This document shows positions 1 through 8,805 of a stretch of DNA of 34,233 nucleotides, one piece after another. The stretch comes from a virus. Made by a program: the position numbers and the translations under genes. The notes beneath the pieces were generated by a model. The model did not search any database. It was not told the origin of the DNA and worked only from the letters and a program-made list of their open reading frames with translations. Where the stretch lies: positions 1 to 34,233 of IMG/VR virus record IMGVR_UViG_3300042465_001531. One strand, given 5' to 3'. Each line of letters begins with the position of its first letter. The first letter of the stretch is position 1.

Positions 1-3000
1 CGAGCAAGCAACGCAGGGCGGAAACCGATGGCTTGCGCAAGAATCTGACCAGTGGAAACTAAATTGGGGTCAAGCACAGTCTGCCCCTTCATGTCTTTCA
101 AACCGTCGTTGGCCATTTTGTTCGCCAACAGCAAGTTACGGATAACCGCTGGGGTCGCCTTTTCCATCATCTTCTGATAGTCGCCAACTGCATAGGCATC
201 AAACGCATCAGCAATAGAAAGCCCAACACCAACCGCAGGGCCAGCTTTCTCAATCATGTACAGCTTTGTGGCCTCGTTCATGGTTTTGGATTCTTTAACA
301 TCCCTACCAGTCAAATCGTTCAAGCCAATGCGCTCGGCAATCGCCAATCCTGTAAGGGCATTGAGTGGGCCGGTTTCCAAAATCTCGCTAACCGGAACAC
401 CGCCAATCATCACCTCACCCAACTTCTCGGGCAGGAACACAGTGCGGAACCAAGTCTCAGAGTCTATGTTTTTGAGGTCTTCCGGCCAATCTTCGTCGTC
501 TTGCAAGTCACGGAAAGCTGCGGCAATCACGCCAAGGAATGGGAAGGGGAGACCAGCCAAACCAGCAAGGCTACCCGCTGTCAGGTAAATACCGAAGAAC
601 TTAATAGCCGCAGCTTTCTTGCCTTCTTTGTTCAAGAACGGCATCATTTTCTTAAAGTTTGTAGCAAGTAACAGCGCAGTGTGCAACGGGAACATCTTGA
701 ACTGCAACGCCACTTTGCCGATGCCCTGTTGCATGAAGCGGGGACGGTTGGTAATGTCGTAGTTGGCCAAAGCCTCGTTCACGTCGGACACAGCTTGATT
801 GATAGCCGCATCAGGTGTCAGCCCACGGCGAACGCCCAAACGGTAAGAGGCCAAGAACACTGCCTCACGGGTCAAACGCTCAGTGTTGTGCATCAGACTG
901 CCGACCAACAAATCAGCCGCTTCTTTGCCGAGTTCCTTGGTTTTGCCCAGCATGGTTGAAGCTTCCCGGGTTGGGGTACTTCTGTATCCGTAGACTTCGG
1001 AGGAGTAGGTGGACTGAACAACTCCACGCTGCATCATTTCACGAATAGCATTGCGCTCGTCTTCGGGCAACTTGGTGTTGTTGGCAAGACTTGGTGCAAC
1101 CAAGGAAGTTGTACCGTCAGCGTTCTCACGAATCACGCTGTACTGATTCATCAACGCGATCATTTTGCCAAGCTCTTTTGCGGCGGCGGTGATGTTGTTG
1201 TGGTTTGCGCCAAGCACAGGCAGGCCAGCAATATAAATACTGGCTGGCTGAATCAAAGCTGAAGCCGCACTGGACAGATACCAGAAGTACGAGACCTTGT
1301 TTGCCACGCCTGCGATCACATCGCCAAGACCTTCGCTGGGGCCAGTCAGCGCCATGTCCACTCGTTTTTGCATCTCTTCAACAAACGGTGACAGGTTTGA
1401 ACGCATCTTGGTTGCGTCTCTTGCAGCCGACAAAGAATTGCGCAGCAAGGGGGCGTACTTCAACTTGGCCAACTGGATTGAAGTCTTGGTTGCTGTAGTA
1501 GCCACATTGCGGAGCACGTCGGTGCTGAAACCAGCGCGGTCTTTACGATGGATGAACTGACTGCGAAAGCTCTGCTCAGGCATGGTGTTGAGGTACACCT
1601 GATAGATAGCATCTTTCAACGCTTCTTTAGCTTCAGCAGAACCAAGGTCTTCTTTGTCGATTGCGTCAAAGATTTGAGTCAGCATGGCACTGGAGTTTTG
1701 GCTCGCTGTGCGCAGAGTCTTTACGTTCTCACCTTTGTCAAACTTACCGCTGGTGTACAGGTCTTCTAAATCTGTGCGGCGTTCGGCTGCAAGCTCCGAT
1801 GCTTTTTGGTCACGTTCAGCAATCGTTTCAAACATGTAGAACGCTTGCTTGGTTTCCTTGCCAACTTTCTCCTCTACGCGCAACCAGAAATCCCCACGGC
1901 GAACCAATGGGAAGTAGGGGCGAATACGTGCGCCGGTCTCAAAGGTTTTGCGCAAGACATTGATGAGGTTCTTTTTCCCCTCGGGGCTCATGCCTTGGAT
2001 GTTGTTGATCTGTTGATCGAGCAAATCAGAGTACAAGTCAACCATGTCTTCGTAGTACTGCTTGAGCATACGGTACATGCGCTGGCCCTTTTCACCGAGT
2101 GCTTTCCATTGGGCATCTAGCTCAGGACTACGTTCGGTGGCTTTGGGGTCAGAAGGGTCAACTTGGGCAATCGTCGTTTCATACACAAAGTTTTCAAACT
2201 GGGTACGGAACTTCTTGGCACTGCGGAACAGCGGGTTTAACTCTTCTTTGAGTGAAGCCACAATCTTCTGCGCACCGGTTTGCAACGACTGGGACATGCC
2301 CATCATCTGTTGCATTTGTTTGTCGGTGTCTTTTAAAGAATCAATACCTGACCAATCGGCTAAGAAAGTAGCCGTAGGCAACGCCACCAATTTTTGGATA
2401 GCGTCGTATGACATGTTCTTCCACTTGCTTGCAACCAAAGCTTGGAGAATACTCAGCACCAGACGAGGGTCACGGGCCAACTGCATGGCCTCAATATCTT
2501 CGCCTTCTTCACCCTGCCGAGACACACGAACTTTCTCTGCGGCAATCTTTGCGTCTTTCTTCAGCTCGGCGGCAGACCGGATTGGGTCACCAAACTCATT
2601 CTCGCCTTCAGACTTGAGTTGGGAAGAAACCTCTGTTGTATCTGCACCTGCTCGTTCCGCAGCAATCTCTGCTCGCATATCGGCAGTCAGGCGAGACTTG
2701 AGCATCTTGTCGGTGATGGTGATTACATCTGCAAGGGCGCTGGTGTGCATTGCCCCCATGTTGAAGAACTGCCGCACGTTGTTGACGAACCGAGTGAACA
2801 GCGGCTGTTTAATAGCGCCTTCGGTTTCCATCAAGAACTTCTGGAAGCGGGGGTGAGACATTGCATAGGCAACAAACTCACGGGGGTCGCCAAAGATATC
2901 GGACACCACCAGCTCACCCATGAACTCTGGCAATGTGCCTGCGTCGAGCATTTCCTTTACGCGCTTCAGGGTCAGGTCCATAGTGCCCTGCAAGGCATCA

Positions 3001-6000
3001 AACGATTTCACCAAATCAGACTTGAGGTCTTTGCCTGCTCTGATGGCTCCGTCGGCCATAGCTATTTTTTCATTAAGTGCGGCGTGCAGCATCTCGTGCA
3101 GCACAGTGACGTTGTTCACGCCTTGGTTGGGGCCTCCAGTTGCGCCACGAACAAAGACAAAGCGTTCTCCAGTAGCCACAGTGCGCAAGAACATGCCACG
3201 AGATTCATTCCAGTCGGCCTCTACGCCTCCTTCAGTAATCTGAGGGGGTAACGGTGCGCCTTCTTCAATTACTTGGAACTTCACGTTCTTTACAAACGGC
3301 AGCAGACGAGCGGCCAAGAATCTTTGGAACGCGTTACCAGTCTTGATGACGTGCCGCAGTGCTTGCTGGCCAGTGGTCATCTTGCTGAATCTAGTATCGG
3401 CTCGGCCAACTTTGACCTCAGTCGTAGCTTTAGATACTTGGGCAGCGATGCCCTTCTTGACGTTCTCAAGTTCTGCGGGGGTAATGGCTGGGTTTTTCAA
3501 CAGCTCATTTACGCGATCCCCGAGTTTGGTTCCTTTGAGCGAACGAGACAGCAGCACCAAGGATTTAATTGCTTGGATTTTGCCGACACGTTTATCTGTT
3601 TGGGCGGCAGACAAAGCTTCGTCTGAACCGATAGTCTCTTCGTCTATAGGAGCAAGTGCTTCGTTGAGGGCGGCTTCAGTGGCATCGACAGTTTTTACAT
3701 TCTGCTTGTAGTCTTTGCGTTGCTGTTTGCGGCGCTCATCGCTGGCAGCTTTTTGCTCTGGGGTTTGACGAGCACCCTTTGGCCCACGTTTACCCTTTGG
3801 CGCTTCTTCAGTAGGCAGAGTAGTTATATCCCCGACGGCGTCAGCAACGTCATCAGAAATTTCAGCTTCTTCAGCAATTACATCGTCTGACTTGGTAATG
3901 GATTCAACGGGGGCTGCTTCTTGTCCTTGCGTTTCTGCTTGGACGGCTTCAGTGGTTTCAGTGCCAACTTGGTCTCCTCTAGTTTTGGCTCTTTCGGCAT
4001 CAAGCGCGTCAATCTGCGCAATAATTTCGTCAAACTCCGCATTTTTAGCTTGGCGTTGTTTTTCTGCCTCATTTATCTCGTCAAGGTATTCAGACCCACC
4101 CTTACCTTCGTAAATCCCTTTGTTGCGCAGTTTTTCTTGCTCGTCAAATAAGTCATTCCCTTGTTGTTGGACTTCATCCAACTTAGCCATAAGCGCATCA
4201 CGTTTATCAAAGTACTCAAGAGTGCTCAATGGTTTTGGTTGGGTGGTTTGTTCAAACGGGTCAACTATTGCAACGGGCTGTGTTGCTTCTCCTGTAGCAG
4301 CCCCTGCAACATCCTGTCCAGCAGGAACCATTCCACTTGGCTCAGCGATTCCAACTCCTCCGGGGGCGGTGTCTGCACTGGGCTGTCCAGCCACTGGAAC
4401 GCCTGCTCCACTTGGCTCGGTGATAGTCGGTCTAACATTTACGGCTCCTTCTGCTTCTGCAAGTGCGTCCGCTCTACGTTCTTCCATGATCTGCACAGGG
4501 GCAAGATTCATCGCCTCGACAGGCTCCATGCCTTGGTCAATAAGTTCTTTGGCGCGTTGTTGAACTTCATCCTCAGTTGGCTCAGTGACCAACTCAGCAA
4601 TTTTTTTCTTGCGTTTTTCCAGTACTTGCTTCACTGCGATACGGTTTGCGCTGTCAATGGGCTGTCCACTTTCTACCAGCCGCGCAATGATTTTTGTAGT
4701 TTCGGCTTTCTCTTCATCGTCAAAGGGCCGAGGTGGTTCCGCGCCTTCATCCGGAGCAGTGGCAGCAATCAGCGCAGCATCATCAAGTGCGGGTTCTTTA
4801 GAAGGAGCTTTGCCTTCGGGCACGAGGAACCCTTTTGACCGAGCGATCTGCTCAGCAGAAGGAATGAACGCCGCCTGCTTCTCCAGTTGCGCAGATTCGC
4901 GCAGATTGGCCTTGACATCTAACGGGGCTGACACGCCCTCGGCCAAAGCTTCTAACAATACATCGACGGGCTTGTTATCCCCAGTAGCTTTTTGCGCAAC
5001 AAACTCACCACCTGCACCGCTACCCATCTGCATGGAAAGCTCTTTGGCGTAAGCGGCGGCAGTAGCTTTTTTGGCCGCAACGCCTGTTAATTTACCCGCA
5101 GCGATCAAATCTTTTGCGGGTTTTAAGAACCGCCCGGCCAAGCCCATAGAGATAGCACCAAAACCGCCAACAATCAATCCACGTTTTGCACCTTTGCTTT
5201 TGATCTCCTCCATGATTTTGGGGTCGTTCAAAGCATTGGACACCGCATTTGGGTCAAGCAAATCAACGCCTTTATCTTGGAGCACATCGGTTATTACTGC
5301 GCCGTATTCCATACCGCCAGAAGACACCCCAGCTAAAACAGCCCCGGGGATACCGCCAGCTATATAGGCGGGGGCCATCATGGGTAAAGACGTAGCCACC
5401 GACTCAATCAACATAGTTGTAGTGGCACGAGGGTTTGTAAACAAAGCCACCGCAGCATCGCCGTAAGTTTTAGCCTTCCCAATTTCTTCCATCTGCGCCC
5501 GAGTTTCAGAGTCTGGCATTGCAGCGGCTCGGCGTTTTGCATTTGCGGCAATAACTCGTCCAGCTTGGTCTGGCTCCATACCGCCTGTTTGGAGCAATAG
5601 CCCCGTGGCTGTGTCGCCAAGGTTTGCATCAACACGCTTGAACAAGTTGGCTGTGCCCTGCAACCAGCCGGGTTCCTCGCTTGCTTTGATTTCTCCAGTC
5701 GGTGGCATTGCGCCTTTGGAGACTGGGCCGGTGGTTTGTTTAAAGTAGTCACTGCCACGTTGCTGGCCACGAGCAATAATTTCTTCCCAAGGCACGCCCA
5801 TCTTGGTGAACGCAGCTTTGATTTCTTCGCGGTCTGCGCCCTCTTCCAACAAGTTGATTGCGTCATTGACCGCCTCATCACGGTTCTTGTACGCGGGTGG
5901 GGCGCTAGTGTCTACGGGCGCAGGTGCAGGTTTACGGCGTGGAACATATCCCGCCATACCTTGTGGAGTGGTGCCTGTAGTAGAGGGAGCCGCAGGGATT

Positions 6001-6098
6001 GGCTGCGGTTCATCTATTGGGGTAAACGAAGTAAATGTGGGTGCAGATTGAGGTTCGGCTTCTTCAATTGGGGTGAAGGAGGTAAAGGTTTGTGCCAT
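1..6098 (-). CDS. Giant polyvalent (PLxRFG-type) putative ejection protein, 3' end outside window
   Basis: One frame stays open from an ATG at 6098 to the left edge (2032 codons, no stop seen), so the C-terminus is missing. The start follows the previous stop by 11 nt with a GGGTGAT-like ribosome site. Visible parts: a duplicated TFTSFTPI at residues 4-11 and 21-28; hydrophobic Gly/Ala-rich stretches near 229-261 and 305-325; a charged, probably coiled-coil region near 625-710; an HEMLH zinc-metallopeptidase-type motif at 1001-1005 with a possible third ligand Glu1074 in GDPREF; a PLVRRG motif at 1397-1402 after PYF; and a FPLH segment (1803-1806) followed by a hydrophobic stretch near 1825-1860. 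PLxRFG domains are known from large polyvalent proteins of phages and conjugative elements, thought to enter the cell with the DNA. The position after two ejection-like genes matches the place of T7 gp16. That role is inference. The canonical Phe of PLxRFG is Arg here. Confidence 0.85.
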   Translation of the reverse strand, partial: MAQTFTSFTPIEEAEPQSAPTFTSFTPIDEPQPIPAAPSTTGTTPQGMAGYVPRRKPAPAPVDTSAPPAYKNRDEAVNDAINLLEEGADREEIKAAFTKMGVPWEEIIARGQQRGSDYFKQTTGPVSKGAMPPTGEIKASEEPGWLQGTANLFKRVDANLGDTATGLLLQTGGMEPDQAGRVIAANAKRRAAAMPDSETRAQMEEIGKAKTYGDAAVALFTNPRATTTMLIESVATSLPMMAPAYIAGGIPGAVLAGVSSGGMEYGAVITDVLQDKGVDLLDPNAVSNALNDPKIMEEIKSKGAKRGLIVGGFGAISMGLAGRFLKPAKDLIAAGKLTGVAAKKATAAAYAKELSMQMGSGAGGEFVAQKATGDNKPVDVLLEALAEGVSAPLDVKANLRESAQLEKQAAFIPSAEQIARSKGFLVPEGKAPSKEPALDDAALIAATAPDEGAEPPRPFDDEEKAETTKIIARLVESGQPIDSANRIAVKQVLEKRKKKIAELVTEPTEDEVQQRAKELIDQGMEPVEAMNLAPVQIMEERRADALAEAEGAVNVRPTITEPSGAGVPVAGQPSADTAPGGVGIAEPSGMVPAGQDVAGAATGEATQPVAIVDPFEQTTQPKPLSTLEYFDKRDALMAKLDEVQQQGNDLFDEQEKLRNKGIYEGKGGSEYLDEINEAEKQRQAKNAEFDEIIAQIDALDAERAKTRGDQVGTETTEAVQAETQGQEAAPVESITKSDDVIAEEAEISDDVADAVGDITTLPTEEAPKGKRGPKGARQTPEQKAASDERRKQQRKDYKQNVKTVDATEAALNEALAPIDEETIGSDEALSAAQTDKRVGKIQAIKSLVLLSRSLKGTKLGDRVNELLKNPAITPAELENVKKGIAAQVSKATTEVKVGRADTRFSKMTTGQQALRHVIKTGNAFQRFLAARLLPFVKNVKFQVIEEGAPLPPQITEGGVEADWNESRGMFLRTVATGERFVFVRGATGGPNQGVNNVTVLHEMLHAALNEKIAMADGAIRAGKDLKSDLVKSFDALQGTMDLTLKRVKEMLDAGTLPEFMGELVVSDIFGDPREFVAYAMSHPRFQKFLMETEGAIKQPLFTRFVNNVRQFFNMGAMHTSALADVITITDKMLKSRLTADMRAEIAAERAGADTTEVSSQLKSEGENEFGDPIRSAAELKKDAKIAAEKVRVSRQGEEGEDIEAMQLARDPRLVLSILQALVASKWKNMSYDAIQKLVALPTATFLADWSGIDSLKDTDKQMQQMMGMSQSLQTGAQKIVASLKEELNPLFRSAKKFRTQFENFVYETTIAQVDPSDPKATERSPELDAQWKALGEKGQRMYRMLKQYYEDMVDLYSDLLDQQINNIQGMSPEGKKNLINVLRKTFETGARIRPYFPLVRRGDFWLRVEEKVGKETKQAFYMFETIAERDQKASELAAERRTDLEDLYTSGKFDKGENVKTLRTASQNSSAMLTQIFDAIDKEDLGSAEAKEALKDAIYQVYLNTMPEQSFRSQFIHRKDRAGFSTDVLRNVATTATKTSIQLAKLKYAPLLRNSLSAARDATKMRSNLSPFVEEMQKRVDMALTGPSEGLGDVIAGVANKVSYFWYLSSAASALIQPASIYIAGLPVLGANHNNITAAAKELGKMIALMNQYSVIRENADGTTSLVAPSLANNTKLPEDERNAIREMMQRGVVQSTYSSEVYGYRSTPTREASTMLGKTKELGKEAADLLVGSLMHNTERLTREAVFLASYRLGVRRGLTPDAAINQAVSDVNEALANYDITNRPRFMQQGIGKVALQFKMFPLHTALLLATNFKKMMPFLNKEGKKAAAIKFFGIYLTAGSLAGLAGLPFPFLGVIAAAFRDLQDDEDWPEDLKNIDSETWFRTVFLPEKLGEVMIGGVPVSEILETGPLNALTGLAIAERIGLNDLTGRDVKESKTMNEATKLYMIEKAGPAVGVGLSIADAFDAYAVGDYQKMMEKATPAVIRNLLLANKMANDGLKDMKGQTVLDPNLVSTGQILAQAIGFRPALLA

Positions 6099-6109
6099 AT
6101 ATCACCCGC

Positions 6110-8344
6110 TTAATTTGCATACCCGATCACTTTACCATCCTTAAGTACTTCTGTTCCTTTGCCCTGTACAAATTTACCCGTGGTTGTGCCGAGCGGCAGT
6201 ACCGATTTAGCCGCAGGCGCGGGTGTAGGTGCAGCAGTTGGCGCGGCTGCTTTGGTCGGGTCGTAGTCACGGATAAACGCCTCACTAGCGGCTTTTTCTG
6301 ATCCATGCTTGGTAACCATAGCGTTCCAATCCTTCTTGCGTGTGCGAGACATTTTGAGCTCATTAAGAGCTTTCAACGCTTCTCTGCGGGTTGGCTCATC
6401 AATTGCTCCCTCAGCAAGTTCTGCTTTAGTTGGGCCAACATCGGAAGTCTTGGTGCGATCTACAGCGCGGCGCAAGGCAATGACTCGTTTTTCATTCGCT
6501 GGGGTTGGGTCGTTTTCAAATTTAACTTCCGCATCGGCCAACTGCTCGTTGATCTTGAGCGGCTTAGGCCCACCACCTGTACCAGTTCCCTTAACAGGCT
6601 TGGTAGCTTGAGCAAATTTGCCAGCAACAGCCGCCAAAGCTTGAGATTTTTTGATGCCAAATTGTTGCGCGGCATCGTGGTCTTTACGTGCTTGGTCGGC
6701 GGCAGAGATAGCATCACGAGTCAAACCCATACGTTCTTTACGTTGCGCGTCTTCTAAGTTCATGCGCATACTCATCATGGACCGTTTCTGAGCTTTGTCA
6801 GCTTGGAGGGCTTGGCCGTATGCACCAGCAAACGCACTGCCAGCAGCGCCTAACCCACGAATTGCGTTACCGCCTTGTAGCATTGCACCAGCGGCTTGAA
6901 GCGCGGCAATCCCTTTGGCTTGGTTTAAACCTTTGGCATCCTCGGCTTCCATATTCTTCAGTCGGGTTTCGTAGTCGGCATAAGGGCTGGGGCCAGCACC
7001 ATCTTCCAATGCTTTACGGCGCTTGGTAATAGCGTCGTTGTACTGAGTGTCCGTCATTGGGGTGTACTGGGCGTTAGCCACCCGAGCCATGAGCGCGGGA
7101 AACATACTGGTGACTTGCTTATACGCAGCAGGGTTACCTTCAGTTGCGCCCATCAAACTGGCTAAATCCATTGAGGAAGCATCTTCATCTTCGTCGTCCA
7201 CCAGACCTCGGTTTGCAAAAGCCACAATGCCACCACCCGCCATCATTGCTTCTTGCTGTTCAGGTTCAATCTGGTCAAACGCACTGCCAAGACCCGCAGT
7301 CAAAGATTTAGACTGGGCAAGCTCAGCCAATCGAGCGTCAATCATCTCGACTGTTTGTACGTCTCTGCGGTTTAAGGCGGCTTCTTTGGCTTGCCGAAGT
7401 TGCTCGGGGCTCAGCTTGCTGATGATGTTTTCTACATTGTCTTGACTGGTTACCCCGCCGTCTGCATACGACTGAGCCAAACCACCTTCCGCGCCTTTCG
7501 CTAACTGACTCAAGCCATAAGCACCCATACCCAATGAACCAAGCGTTTGCAGCCCAGAAGGACCAGCTTGGTAAATGGAAGAAGTTGACTGCTGACCCAA
7601 CGGCAAGCCGCGAATCATGTCGGACATAAAGCCCAACTGTTTGTACGGTTGGTTTTGTTGGTTTATGAAGTCTTGATACGCCATGTCCAGCGGACGCTGA
7701 GCTTGCTGCTGTTGGAGCGCACCCATTTGCCCTTGCATTTGCGCAAGTCCAGACTGTTGAGTGACACCTTGACGGAATTGATTTGCAGCTTGGTCATACG
7801 CAGCTTGTGAGCCACGGGCTTGAATATCCCCCATTTGTTGGGAAAGATTGCGCTCACGCTCAGCTTGCATAATTGCATCGCGGCTACCGCCAAATGCACC
7901 TCGTTGAACTGCCCCAGCAGCTTGCTGTTGGCCCATGATTCCTGATTGCCGCGCCGCTTCTTGCTTTTGAATGTCCACCACATTCTGCATGTAGGGCGAC
8001 ATGTACGAGCCGATATTTTTCTGAAACGCTTCGGGGCCAGCATCTAACCCAGCCATAGTGCCAAATGCCTGCTGCTGCATAGGTTGGAACCCAGCAATGC
8101 GTTCTCCACCGTACTGCTTGTACGGGTTCTGACTTGGGTCACTGAGCGCCGCAGTTTTTGCAAGGGTGTCTTTTGCGTAGCCACGAGCCCAGTCTGGCAA
8201 TTCGCTAATACCAGTCTGAGTTGTTTCTGCGGGTGGAGCAGAGCTGCCGCCGCCGCCGTAGATGCGACCACCGGGTTTTACACGGGTGGCTGATTCGCCA
8301 AATGGTTCGCCAAAAGCTTCAAGTTGTCTACGGGAGTAATTCAT
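6110..8344 (-). CDS. Putative internal virion (ejection) protein, 744 aa
   Basis: Long Gln/Ala/Gly-rich, mostly helical-looking protein with no enzyme motif that I recognise. Residues around 120-220 are very Gln-rich (QQQAAGAVQRG, LQQQQAQRP) and would form extended helices. The centre carries two glycine motifs, SYADGGVTS and MAGGGIVAFANRG, which recur in other proteins of this operon. The C-terminal third is charged, then Ala/Pro-rich. The ATG overlaps the stop of the GNAT gene (ATGA at 8341-8344), so translation is probably coupled. Size, composition and location between the tail nozzle region and the giant protein fit an internal core or ejection protein like those that follow the nozzle in T7-like phages. 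No sequence match to T7 gp14 or gp15 is claimed. Confidence 0.85.
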   Translation of the reverse strand: MNYSRRQLEAFGEPFGESATRVKPGGRIYGGGGSSAPPAETTQTGISELPDWARGYAKDTLAKTAALSDPSQNPYKQYGGERIAGFQPMQQQAFGTMAGLDAGPEAFQKNIGSYMSPYMQNVVDIQKQEAARQSGIMGQQQAAGAVQRGAFGGSRDAIMQAERERNLSQQMGDIQARGSQAAYDQAANQFRQGVTQQSGLAQMQGQMGALQQQQAQRPLDMAYQDFINQQNQPYKQLGFMSDMIRGLPLGQQSTSSIYQAGPSGLQTLGSLGMGAYGLSQLAKGAEGGLAQSYADGGVTSQDNVENIISKLSPEQLRQAKEAALNRRDVQTVEMIDARLAELAQSKSLTAGLGSAFDQIEPEQQEAMMAGGGIVAFANRGLVDDEDEDASSMDLASLMGATEGNPAAYKQVTSMFPALMARVANAQYTPMTDTQYNDAITKRRKALEDGAGPSPYADYETRLKNMEAEDAKGLNQAKGIAALQAAGAMLQGGNAIRGLGAAGSAFAGAYGQALQADKAQKRSMMSMRMNLEDAQRKERMGLTRDAISAADQARKDHDAAQQFGIKKSQALAAVAGKFAQATKPVKGTGTGGGPKPLKINEQLADAEVKFENDPTPANEKRVIALRRAVDRTKTSDVGPTKAELAEGAIDEPTRREALKALNELKMSRTRKKDWNAMVTKHGSEKAASEAFIRDYDPTKAAAPTAAPTPAPAAKSVLPLGTTTGKFVQGKGTEVLKDGKVIGYAN

Positions 8345-8805
8345 ACAGGCTCCGTGCTCAGTATCTTGGTAAAAAGTTTGTCGGTGTGCTTGTACCCAAG
8401 GTACTCAAACAACCGAGAGTTATCCAAATGGATTTTGGTGTGCATGATGATTCTGTTCACACCAGCTTTTTTGAGCACGTCTTCTGCGTACTGGAATAAT
8501 CGTATTCCTATACGGCCCTGACGGAATTCTTTCTTGACGAAATACAGGTCTTCAAAGGCTGTTTTGCAAGACCTGTAGTGTAAATGCGGTTGCACAATAA
8601 AGATAGCGTACCCGATCAGTTTGCCGTCATTACGGCAAGTGATGCACCTGAGCATGTCAGCTACAACCAGTCGGCCATACCCCTCGTAGTCCGGCAGCAA
8701 GGGGAAGTCCTTGGTCACACAAAGTTCTTCGTAGTGCTCAGGTATCAACAACTTCAACTCCTCGATGAATGTGGAGGGGTCTTCATTTGCGTACTCTACC
8801 GTCAT
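8341..8805 (-). CDS. GNAT-fold N-acetyltransferase, T7 gp13-like position
   Basis: 154 residues with a GNAT layout: a central strand pair (DGKLIGYAIFIV), then LYFVKKEFRQGRIGIRLFQY matching the acetyl-CoA-binding loop and helix (Q/RxxGxG/A type, near residues 87-106), then a C-terminal NSRLFEYLGYK segment typical of the last GNAT motif. The ATG overlaps the stop of the preceding gene (ATGA at 8802-8805) and the stop overlaps the next start in the same way. A GNAT-like protein (gp13) also sits among the internal virion protein genes of T7-like phages, where it is involved in virion morphogenesis, so a virion-assembly role is as likely as acetylation of a host target. The substrate cannot be read from the sequence. 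Confidence 0.85.
   Translation of the reverse strand: MTVEYANEDPSTFIEELKLLIPEHYEELCVTKDFPLLPDYEGYGRLVVADMLRCITCRNDGKLIGYAIFIVQPHLHYRSCKTAFEDLYFVKKEFRQGRIGIRLFQYAEDVLKKAGVNRIIMHTKIHLDNSRLFEYLGYKHTDKLFTKILSTEPV

Noticed and set aside
256-5367. Many plus-strand open frames of 60-270 codons opposite the giant gene
   Set aside because: They are antisense to one continuous minus-strand frame, overlap each other in two frames, have no family-like sequence and no consistent ribosome sites.
5408-5881. A 157-codon minus-strand frame within the giant gene
   Set aside because: It is an alternative frame of the giant gene; its composition (Arg/Ser/Gln/Leu-rich, no motif) fits an out-of-frame reading.
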